Shown here one piece after another: positions 1 to 6,586 of a stretch of 7,588 bases of DNA. Positions within the stretch are counted from its first letter, which is position 1; every line of letters starts with the position of its first letter. A program made the position numbers and the translations under genes. This DNA is from Betaproteobacteria bacterium (GTDB lineage Bacteria; Pseudomonadota; Gammaproteobacteria; Burkholderiales; SG8-39), in NCBI GenBank assembly GCA_004298295.1, contig SCUH01000119.1:1-7588 (forward strand), read 5' to 3'. The notes under the pieces are model-generated. The model made no database searches. It saw only the letters and a list, made by a program, of their open reading frames with translations, and was not told the origin of the DNA.

Positions 1-1296
<1,296 letters not shown>

Positions 1297-1302
1297 GGCG
1301 CG

Positions 1303-1308
1303 CTCCTC
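1303..1308 (-). promoter_or_regulatory. thiC ribosome binding site
   Basis: GAGGAG on the minus strand, six bases before the ATG at 1296. This fixes the thiC start. It lies only a few bases downstream of the CCCCTGCG segment (1321-1314) that can pair with the riboswitch aptamer, so it is the probable target of control. Confidence 0.8.
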
Positions 1309-1350
1309 GGTATCGCAGGGGCAGGACCATGGTGGCGGAAGCCGGGACTC

Positions 1351-1442
1351 ACGCTTCCCTCCGGCGGCATTACCCGCGTCAGGTTCCTTGGGTATCTCTC
1401 ACCCGGTCGCCGCTGCACTGGCCGGCGCCAGGACCCCTGCGT
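1351..1442 (-). ncRNA. TPP riboswitch (THI element) in the thiC leader
   Basis: The minus strand carries the conserved thiamine pyrophosphate aptamer. Seen directly: P1 ACGC (1442-1439) with GCGT (1354-1351); P2 GGGT (1436-1433) with ACCC (1393-1390); P3 CCTGGCGCCG (1432-1423) with CGGCGACCGGG (1412-1402, one bulged A and one wobble); the TGAGA pyrimidine-binding bulge (1401-1397); P4 CCT (1383-1381) with AGG (1360-1358); and P5 GCGG (1377-1374) with CCGC (1367-1364), closing the conserved GTAATG loop. The final AGGGA is at 1360-1356. There is no U-tract terminator between the aptamer and thiC, so control of translation at the ribosome binding site is more likely than control of termination. 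The position directly upstream of thiC agrees with the known role of this class. Confidence 0.96.
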
Positions 1443-1451
1443 ATCCGGTCA

Positions 1452-1481
1452 AACATACTCCAGGTGCTTGCCGCTTGACAA
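1452..1481 (-). promoter_or_regulatory. Predicted sigma-70 promoter of thiC
   Basis: On the minus strand TTGTCA (1481-1476, five of six to consensus) is followed after 18 bases by TATGTT (1457-1452, four of six). The expected transcription start near 1445 falls right at the beginning of riboswitch helix P1, which supports the call. It is a prediction from motifs only. Confidence 0.55.
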
Positions 1482-1544
1482 CCAATCCTGCGCCGGCCCC
1501 GCCGGGGATTCGCCGCGCGCATCGCTTGCGCCAGATCAAGCCCG

Positions 1545-1550
1545 TATAAT
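1545..1550 (+). promoter_or_regulatory. Perfect TATAAT -10 element upstream of the pcm-like gene
   Basis: TATAAT on the plus strand, 24 bases before the ATG at 1575. The bases 16-18 upstream (around 1521-1528) do not resemble TTGACA, and there is no TG extension. Initiation would fall near 1557 and leave a leader of about 18 bases. The promoter would serve the pcm-like gene and tolC together. An activator may be needed, or the match may be partly chance in the AT-richer gap. Confidence 0.5.
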
Positions 1551-1574
1551 TGTGTTTTTGCAGTATCTTCCCGC

Positions 1575-2231
1575 ATGAACCTCGAACTAGCCCGCCACAA
1601 CATGGTCGAGCAGCAGATCCGGCCATGGGAAGTGCTCGACCAGGACGTGCTCGACCTGCTGTACGCGGTGCCGCGGGAAGAGTTCGTTCCCCCCGCCTGC
1701 CGCAATCTCGCCTTTGCCGACCTGGAAATCCCCATCGGGGACGAGGGCGAGCGCATGTGGGCGCCAAAAATCGAAGCGCGCGCGCTGCAGGCGCTGGCGC
1801 TCAAGCGCACGGATCGCGTCCTCGAGATCGGTACCGGCAGCGGCTATCTCACCGCGCTGCTCGCGCATCGCGCGGCACACGTCTACTCGGTGGAGATCCG
1901 CCCGGCGCTGGCCGCCTTCGGCCGCGCCAACCTCGAGCGCCACGGTGCCGACAACGTGACGCTTGCAATCGGCGACGGTGCGCGCGGCTATCCGGCGTGG
2001 GCGCCCTACGACGTCATCGTGCTCACCGGCTCGACCCCGGTGCTGCCGCGGACGTTCCTCGAGAGCCTGGCACCGGGCGGGCGGCTGTTCGCCGTGGTGG
2101 GCGATGCCCCCATCATGAGCGTGCAAATCGTGCACTGCGCCGCGCCCGGAACCTATCGCACCACGGAAATTTTCGAGACCGTGCTCGCCCCGCTCGCGAA
2201 CTGCGAGCAGCCGGCGCGTTTCCGGTTTTGA
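1575..2231 (+). CDS. Protein-L-isoaspartate O-methyltransferase family protein (divergent Pcm)
   Basis: This 218-residue SAM-dependent methyltransferase belongs to the family that methylates L-isoaspartyl residues in damaged cytoplasmic proteins to start their repair. The start is typical of the family (NMVEQQIRPWEVLD, residues 9-22), followed by AVPREEFVPP (31-40), the SAM-binding motif I VLEIGTGSGYLTALLA (82-97), the acidic SVEI (105-108), IGDGARGYP (132-140), the core strand YDVIVLTGSTPVLP (145-158) and LAPGGRLFAVVGD (165-177). Classical Pcm enzymes have a TISQPY-like loop after the GxG segment. Here that place reads GERMWAPKIEARAL (58-71), so substrate specificity may differ. The ATG has no clear Shine-Dalgarno sequence. 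It is followed 14 bases later by tolC and is probably co-transcribed with it. I assign the family firmly but leave the symbol blank because true repair activity is uncertain. Confidence 0.88.
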   Translation: MNLELARHNMVEQQIRPWEVLDQDVLDLLYAVPREEFVPPACRNLAFADLEIPIGDEGERMWAPKIEARALQALALKRTDRVLEIGTGSGYLTALLAHRAAHVYSVEIRPALAAFGRANLERHGADNVTLAIGDGARGYPAWAPYDVIVLTGSTPVLPRTFLESLAPGGRLFAVVGDAPIMSVQIVHCAAPGTYRTTEIFETVLAPLANCEQPARFRF

Positions 2232-2233
2232 GC

Positions 2234-2238
2234 AGGAG
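2234..2238 (+). promoter_or_regulatory. tolC ribosome binding site
   Basis: AGGAG seven bases before the ATG at 2246. This site decides the tolC start, because the same frame is open far upstream across the pcm-like gene. Confidence 0.85.
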
Positions 2239-2245
2239 CCGCGAC

Positions 2246-3568
2246 ATGCACCGCATTCTTGCCTGCAGCCTTCTGGCGCTGCCGCTCGCCGCGTCGGCAC
2301 AGGGTCTCACGCAGGTTTATCAGGACGCCAAGGCGTACGACGCGCAGTACGCCGCGGCGCGCTTCAGCCTCCAGGCCGGGCTGGAAAAACTGCCGCAGGG
2401 CCGCGCGCTCATCCTGCCGACGCTCAACCTCTCGGCCAATGCGACCAACTCGCGCCTCGATTCCGAGCCGCATAACGCCTCCGTATCATCGAACTTCTTG
2501 CGCGACACGCGCGCCCACGGCTATACGCTGTCGTTTTCACAGCCGCTCTACCGGAAGCAGAATTTCATCCAGTACGACCAGGCCGGGTACCAGGTGAAGC
2601 AGGCCGAAGCCGTGTTCTCCCAGGCCGGCCAGGACCTCATCGTGCGCGTGGCGCAGGCCTATTTCGACGTGCTCGCCTCCGAGGACACGCTGGCGCTGGT
2701 GCGCGCGCAGAAAGCCGCCATTTCGGAGCAGCTGGCGCAGGCGAAGCGCAACTTCGAGGTCGGCACCGCGACCATCACCGACACGCACGAAGCGCAGGCG
2801 CGCTTCGATCTTGCCGCGGCGCAGGAAATCGCGGCGCAGAACGATCTCGATGCCAAGAAGCGCGCGCTGCAGCTGCTTACCGGCAAGGAATATGCCACGC
2901 TCAAGCCGCTGCGCGCTGAGGTCAAGCTTTCGCCGCCGGAACCCAGCCGCATGGACGACTGGGTCGGGCTGGCGGAGAAGCAGAGCTATCCGGTGCAGAT
3001 CCAGGAGCTGGCGGCCGAGATCGCGCAGCTCGAAGTGCAGCGCAACGCCGCCGGCCACCACCCGACGCTGGACCTGGTGGCGAGCTACGGCTGGACCTCG
3101 CAAACCGGTTCTCAGCTCACCACCGCCGGCTCGAACCTCACCACCGGCACGCTCGGTCTGCAGCTCGGGCTGCCGTTGTACGCCGGCGGCGCGATCAGTT
3201 CGCGCGAGCGCGAGGCCGCGGCCATCTTCGAGAAGTCGCGCCAGGACCTGGAAAACGCGCGCCGCTCGGCGGCACTGGCGACGCGCCAGTCCTACCTCGC
3301 GGTCATCAACGGAGTCGCACAGGTCGGCGCGCTCGAGCAGGCGCTGGTCTCGAGCCAGAGCGCGCTCGACTCGAACAAGCTCGGCTACGAGGTGGGCGTG
3401 CGCATCAATATCGACGTGCTGAACGCGCAGCAGCAGCTGTTTTCGACGCGGCGCGATCTCGCCGTGGCCCGTTACAACACCATCACGAACCACCTGCGGC
3501 TCAAGTCGGCTGCCGGGTCGCTGCGGGAAGAGGACCTCGAGCTGGTCAATCGCGCGCTGGCGCCCTGA
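2246..3568 (+). CDS. tolC: TolC family outer-membrane efflux channel protein
   Basis: This is a 440-residue outer-membrane factor, the trimeric beta-barrel and alpha-tunnel duct that works with inner-membrane pumps and periplasmic adaptors in drug efflux and type I secretion. Residues 1-18 are a signal peptide (MHR, hydrophobic core LLALPLA, cleavage after ASA). The two-fold TolC repeat is visible. Beta-strand segments LSFSQPLYRKQ (95-105) and LQLGLPLYAGGAISSR (305-320) correspond, as do the helical turns FEVGTATITD (170-179) and YEVGVRINIDVLNAQQQL (381-398). Long Ala/Gln/Glu-rich helices lie between them. It is shorter than E. coli TolC (493 residues), as is common in betaproteobacteria. The ATG at 2246 is chosen because an AGGAG and a signal peptide begin there, although the frame is open back to about 1550. 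It follows the pcm-like gene by 14 bases, and its last 23 bases overlap the convergent waaA. Confidence 0.95.
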   Translation: MHRILACSLLALPLAASAQGLTQVYQDAKAYDAQYAAARFSLQAGLEKLPQGRALILPTLNLSANATNSRLDSEPHNASVSSNFLRDTRAHGYTLSFSQPLYRKQNFIQYDQAGYQVKQAEAVFSQAGQDLIVRVAQAYFDVLASEDTLALVRAQKAAISEQLAQAKRNFEVGTATITDTHEAQARFDLAAAQEIAAQNDLDAKKRALQLLTGKEYATLKPLRAEVKLSPPEPSRMDDWVGLAEKQSYPVQIQELAAEIAQLEVQRNAAGHHPTLDLVASYGWTSQTGSQLTTAGSNLTTGTLGLQLGLPLYAGGAISSREREAAAIFEKSRQDLENARRSAALATRQSYLAVINGVAQVGALEQALVSSQSALDSNKLGYEVGVRINIDVLNAQQQLFSTRRDLAVARYNTITNHLRLKSAAGSLREEDLELVNRALAP

Positions 3569-4808
3569 GAACGCGGCGGCAGACTTCAAGATGGCGCTCG
3601 GTTGCGCCGCGGTGCGCGGCGCAGAGCCGTTTCCCCGCTTGCGCCATGCGCTCGCGTCGCGGCCGGTCGGCGCATAGCGCGAGGGCCGCGCGCACCGCTT
3701 CACGGGCGTCAGCGCATTGCAACGCCGCGCCCGACTCGAGCGCGAGGCGCGTGGCATCGGCAAAGTTGTACATCGACGGGCCGAGCACCACCGGCGTGCC
3801 GGCCGCGCAGCCCTCGATCAGGTTCTGGCCGCCGAGCGGCGCGAACGAGCCGCCGATGACAGCCACGTCCGCCGCGGCAAAGTAGAACGCCATCTCGCCC
3901 AGGGTGTCGCCGAGGTACAGGCGATCGCGCGCACCGGGCGTCTCGCCGCGGCTTCTGCGCCCAAGCGCCTGCGTTTCAGCGCGCAACAGCCGCGCCACTT
4001 CGTCGAAACGCTGCGGATGGCGCGGCACGACCAGCACCAGGGTTTCGCCGACAGGGCCGCGCAGCGCTTCGAGCAGCAGGCGTTCCTCGCCTTCGCGCGT
4101 GCTGGCGAGCAACAGCACCGGGCGGCCGAGCGCCCGGCGCCAGGCGATCCCCTCGGCCGCTCGCGCGGCGTCGGGCACGAGGTCGAATTTCAGGTTGCCG
4201 GCGACCACGACGCCGCTTGCGCCCAGGGCTGCGAGGCGCACCGCATCGGCCTCACCTTGGGCGCACACCGCGGCAAGACCCGCGAAGGCCGGCCGTGACA
4301 GGCCGCCCCAACGCGCGTAGCCGTGAGCCGAGCGCTCCGACAGGCGCGCGTTCGCGAGCACGAGCGGCACCGCATAGTCGCGGCAGGCCGCGAGCAGGTT
4401 GGGCCAGATTTCGGTTTCCATCAGCAGCCCCAGGCGCGGGCGATAGTGCTCCAGGAAGCGTTGCACGGCAGCGGGGAAGTCATACGGCAACCAGGCGCGC
4501 AGCACCGACTCGCCGTAGACCTGCTTCACGGTGGCGCGCCCCGCGGCCGTCATGCAGGTGACCAGCACGGCATGGTCGGCGAATTCGGTCTGCAGCGCGC
4601 GCACCAGCGGTTCCGCGCCGCGCGCTTCACCAACCGAGACGGCGTGCAGCCAGATCACTGGACGTTCCGACACGGACTTGTACACGCCGAAGCGTTCGCG
4701 CAGGTGCCGCCGATAGCCGGGCTCCCGCCGGCCTCGCCACCAGAGCTTGAGCACTACCAGCGGCAGCGCTGCGTACAGTGCCAGCGAATAGGCGATGCGC
4801 CAGATCAC
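3546..4808 (-). CDS. waaA: 3-deoxy-D-manno-octulosonic acid (Kdo) transferase
   Basis: WaaA (KdtA) transfers one or more Kdo sugars from CMP-Kdo to lipid A precursor at the cytoplasmic face of the inner membrane. The 420-residue length is normal. It has an N-terminal membrane anchor (about residues 5-24), then WWRGRREPGYRRHLRERFG (23-41), HAVSVGEARGAEP (55-67, with Glu61 at the place of the catalytic base, E60 in E. coli), LLMETEIWPNLL (128-139), LANARLSERS (151-160), GNLKFDL (204-210), ASTREGEE (235-242, usually ASTHEGEE), VPRHPQRF (261-268) and GGSFAPLGGQNLIE (319-332, the CMP-Kdo-binding domain). I choose GTG at 4808: GAGGA lies six bases upstream, it overlaps the waaC stop as GTGA, and it places Glu61 correctly. 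An ATG at 4826 is possible but has a poor binding site. The gene ends inside the 3' end of tolC. Confidence 0.95.
   Translation of the reverse strand: MIWRIAYSLALYAALPLVVLKLWWRGRREPGYRRHLRERFGVYKSVSERPVIWLHAVSVGEARGAEPLVRALQTEFADHAVLVTCMTAAGRATVKQVYGESVLRAWLPYDFPAAVQRFLEHYRPRLGLLMETEIWPNLLAACRDYAVPLVLANARLSERSAHGYARWGGLSRPAFAGLAAVCAQGEADAVRLAALGASGVVVAGNLKFDLVPDAARAAEGIAWRRALGRPVLLLASTREGEERLLLEALRGPVGETLVLVVPRHPQRFDEVARLLRAETQALGRRSRGETPGARDRLYLGDTLGEMAFYFAAADVAVIGGSFAPLGGQNLIEGCAAGTPVVLGPSMYNFADATRLALESGAALQCADAREAVRAALALCADRPRRERMAQAGKRLCAAHRGATERHLEVCRRVLRAPARD
3603..3623. other. Strong hairpin just downstream of tolC, inside waaA
   Basis: TGCGCCGC (3603-3610) and GCGGCGCA (3616-3623) form a perfect 8-bp stem with a 5-base loop, 34 bases after the tolC stop. 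No T-tract follows on either strand, only a short TTT near 3630 on the plus strand, so a classical intrinsic terminator is not supported. It could protect the 3' end of tolC mRNA. It may also be a by-product of GC-rich waaA coding sequence, where it encodes about residues 395-402. Confidence 0.3.
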
Positions 4809-5755
4809 ATCAATTCCTCGAGGCATCCCAGCACCTGTGCCGGCGGCGGCGGCGCGCCCGCGGTGCCGAGGTTGCGCGCGCGCGAACTGCCGTACAACCC
4901 CGTCAGGGCGGGATCGGTAGCGCAATAGATCCCGACCACCGCAGCACCCGCCGCGACGGCGAGATGCGTCAGGCCGGTGTCGACTCCGGCGACGCCGCGC
5001 GCCGCTCGCAGCAGGCGCGCCAGCTCGCGCAGCGACATGCGCTCGGGAACCTCGGCGCCGGGAATCGCGACCGCCAGCCGGGCGCAGCGCGCGCGCTCGG
5101 CCTCGCTGCCCCACGGCAGCAGCGGCTGCAGGCCGCGCGCGGCAAGCGCACGTCCGAGCGCTATCCAATGCGCATCGGCCCAGAGCTTGTCATCGCGGCT
5201 GCTCATCGTCAGCAGCACGACGTATCCGGTGCGCCCTTCGCCTGACGCGGGCGTTTCGAGCCGCAATCCGTAGTCGCATCCGCCCGGCACCGCGTAGCCG
5301 AGCGCTGCGGCCGCCAGCTGCCGGTTGCGCTCGACGGCGTGCTGGCCGCGGGCGATCGCGTGGCGCACGTCGTAGACACCGGCGGCGAGCGGCTCGCGCA
5401 GGCTGGCGCGATCCATGCCGTGCTTGCGGCCCGCGGCGAGCGCGCACAGCAGCGCGCTCTTGACGAGGCCCTGCGTGTCGATGACCGTGTCGTAGGCCTC
5501 GCCGCGCAGCATCCGGCGCAGCGCGCGCATCTCGGACCACACCGCCGGATCCCACAGCGCGCTGCGCCAACGCCGCACGGCTACCGGGATTACGCGCCGC
5601 ACCGCGGCGTGCAGCGCGGCGATTTCGGCGAACGGCTCCTCCACCAGCCAATCGATCGCGGCTTGCGGCACGCAGCGCGCGACGTCGCTCACTGCGGGGC
5701 CGTTGTGCACCACGTCGCCGAGCGAGGAGGTCTTGACGAAAAGGATGCGCGGCAC
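4805..5755 (-). CDS. waaC: Lipopolysaccharide heptosyltransferase I
   Basis: WaaC is a GT-B enzyme of family GT9 that adds the first L-glycero-D-manno-heptose from ADP-heptose to Kdo on lipid A, in the cytoplasm. It has 316 residues, close to the 319 of E. coli. Visible blocks are ILFVKTSSLGDVVHNGPAVSD (4-24, with Asp14 in the place of the catalytic base), DWLVEEPFAEI (35-45), VIPVAVRRWR (55-64), DTVIDTQGLVKSA (89-101), the phosphate-binding SSRDDKLW with Lys190 (185-192), and the ADP-heptose-binding GVDTGLTHLAVAAG (257-270) followed by YCATDPALTGLYG (277-289). The start is a GTG at 5755 with no strong binding site. No ATG or GTG precedes it in frame before a stop (TAG near 5786), and the N-terminus aligns at once with the family. 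It overlaps waaA by four bases, so the two form one transcription unit. Confidence 0.95.
   Translation of the reverse strand: MPRILFVKTSSLGDVVHNGPAVSDVARCVPQAAIDWLVEEPFAEIAALHAAVRRVIPVAVRRWRSALWDPAVWSEMRALRRMLRGEAYDTVIDTQGLVKSALLCALAAGRKHGMDRASLREPLAAGVYDVRHAIARGQHAVERNRQLAAAALGYAVPGGCDYGLRLETPASGEGRTGYVVLLTMSSRDDKLWADAHWIALGRALAARGLQPLLPWGSEAERARCARLAVAIPGAEVPERMSLRELARLLRAARGVAGVDTGLTHLAVAAGAAVVGIYCATDPALTGLYGSSRARNLGTAGAPPPPAQVLGCLEELM
4815..4819 (-). promoter_or_regulatory. waaA ribosome binding site inside the waaC 3' end
   Basis: GAGGA on the minus strand, six bases before the GTG at 4808. It lies within the last codons of waaC and points to the GTG rather than the ATG at 4826 as the waaA start, with translational coupling to waaC. 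Confidence 0.7.
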
Positions 5756-5827
5756 GGAACCGGGTCGCCCCGAGGGGGTGGGCTAAAATACCGCCTTGTG
5801 GAGCGAAGATTCTAACCGGAAACTCCC
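5756..5827. promoter_or_regulatory. 72-bp divergent intergenic region between waaC and the glycosyltransferase gene
   Basis: The only AT-rich stretch here, around 5784-5790, reads TAAAAT on the plus strand and TATTTT on the minus strand. Either could be a -10 element, for the transferase gene and waaC respectively. Neither has a recognisable TTGACA-like -35 at 16-18 bases. Promoters for both divergent LPS operons probably sit here, but their exact position is not determined by the sequence. Confidence 0.35.
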
Positions 5828-6586
5828 TTGCCCCAGCCGCTCTCGGTCGTTCTCATCGCGCAGAACGCGGCCGCGCAATTGCCGCAGTGCCTTGCGAGCG
5901 CGGCGTTTGCGGACGAGATCGTGCTCGTCGACTCGGGCAGCAGCGACGGCACGGCGGAACTCGCCAGCCGCTGCGGCGCGCGCGTGCTGCACAAGGAGTG
6001 GCTCGGTTTCGGCCGCCAGAAGCAGTACGCGGTCGAGCAGGCACGCCATGACTGGGTGCTGTGTCTCGATGCCGACGAACGCGTGTCCGCGCAACTCGCG
6101 GCAGGCATCCGGCAGGCGCTCGAGGCGCCCGCCGCGCCGGTCTACCGCATGGCGCGGCGCAACCGCTTTCTCGGCCGCTGGCTGCGCCACGGCGAGGGCT
6201 ACCCCGACTGGAGCGTGCGCCTGTTCGACCGGCGCCAGGCGCGCTGGAGCGACGACGCGGTGCACGAGAAGGTGCTCTTCGCGGTGACCCCCGCGACGCT
6301 CGCCGGCGACCTGCTGCACGAATCGGCCGAGGATCTCGGGCGCTATTTCGAAAAGCAGAACCGCTACAGCGCGCTCGCCGCGCGCCAGCTGCACGAACGC
6401 GGGCGCAGCGCCGGGATTGCGGAGCTGCTGCTCTCGCCGCTGGTGCGGTTCGTCAAGTTCTACCTGCTGCGCCTGGGATTCCTCGACGGAGTGCCGGGGC
6501 TGGTGCACATCGCCATCGGCTGCGCCGCGAGCTTTCTGAAGTACGCCAAGCTGATCGAGCTGCAGCGCGCAAGGCCCGCGCCATGA
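5828..6586 (+). CDS. Family 2 glycosyltransferase, WaaE/KdtX type (LPS core biosynthesis)
   Basis: This 252-residue GT-A-fold transferase resembles WaaE/KdtX, the cytoplasmic, membrane-associated enzymes that add a hexose (glucose in Klebsiella) to the first heptose of the LPS core. Seen: SVVLIAQN (6-13), EIVLVDSGSSDGT (30-42), the nucleotide-sugar and metal-binding CLDADERVS (79-87, a DxD motif), RNRFLGRWLRHGEGYPDWSVRLF (within 111-133), DDAVHEKV (142-149) and a C-terminal amphipathic and hydrophobic part with YLLRLGFLDG (212-221) and FLKYAKLIELQ (236-246), all typical of this family. The start is TTG at 5828. An in-frame TAA at 5813 excludes anything further upstream and no ATG or GTG follows nearby. 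A weak GGAA sits about seven bases before it. Its stop overlaps the next gene as ATGA. The exact sugar and acceptor cannot be read from the sequence. Confidence 0.9.
   Translation: MPQPLSVVLIAQNAAAQLPQCLASAAFADEIVLVDSGSSDGTAELASRCGARVLHKEWLGFGRQKQYAVEQARHDWVLCLDADERVSAQLAAGIRQALEAPAAPVYRMARRNRFLGRWLRHGEGYPDWSVRLFDRRQARWSDDAVHEKVLFAVTPATLAGDLLHESAEDLGRYFEKQNRYSALAARQLHERGRSAGIAELLLSPLVRFVKFYLLRLGFLDGVPGLVHIAIGCAASFLKYAKLIELQRARPAP

Noticed and set aside
1323..1326. TCCT (minus 1326-1323) as a sequester of the thiC AGGA
   Set aside because: Only four pairs form and neither side extends, so it is too weak to stand alone as the switch.
1475..1503. A plus-strand promoter based on the perfect TTGACA
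   Set aside because: The bases 17 downstream read CCCGCC, which cannot serve as a -10 element.
1497..1507. CCCC-GCC-GGGG inverted repeat in the thiC/pcm gap as a terminator or operator
   Set aside because: The stem is only four pairs with a three-base loop and there is no T-tract. Such short repeats are expected by chance at this GC content.
2537..3763. 408-codon open frame on the minus strand opposite tolC
   Set aside because: It is again a high-GC antisense shadow. It spans the tolC/waaA junction and its composition resembles no known family.
4824..4826. ATG at 4826 as the waaA start
   Set aside because: It lacks a good ribosome binding site and adds six residues not typical of the family. 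The GTG at 4808 has GAGGA at the right distance and the usual coupled overlap.
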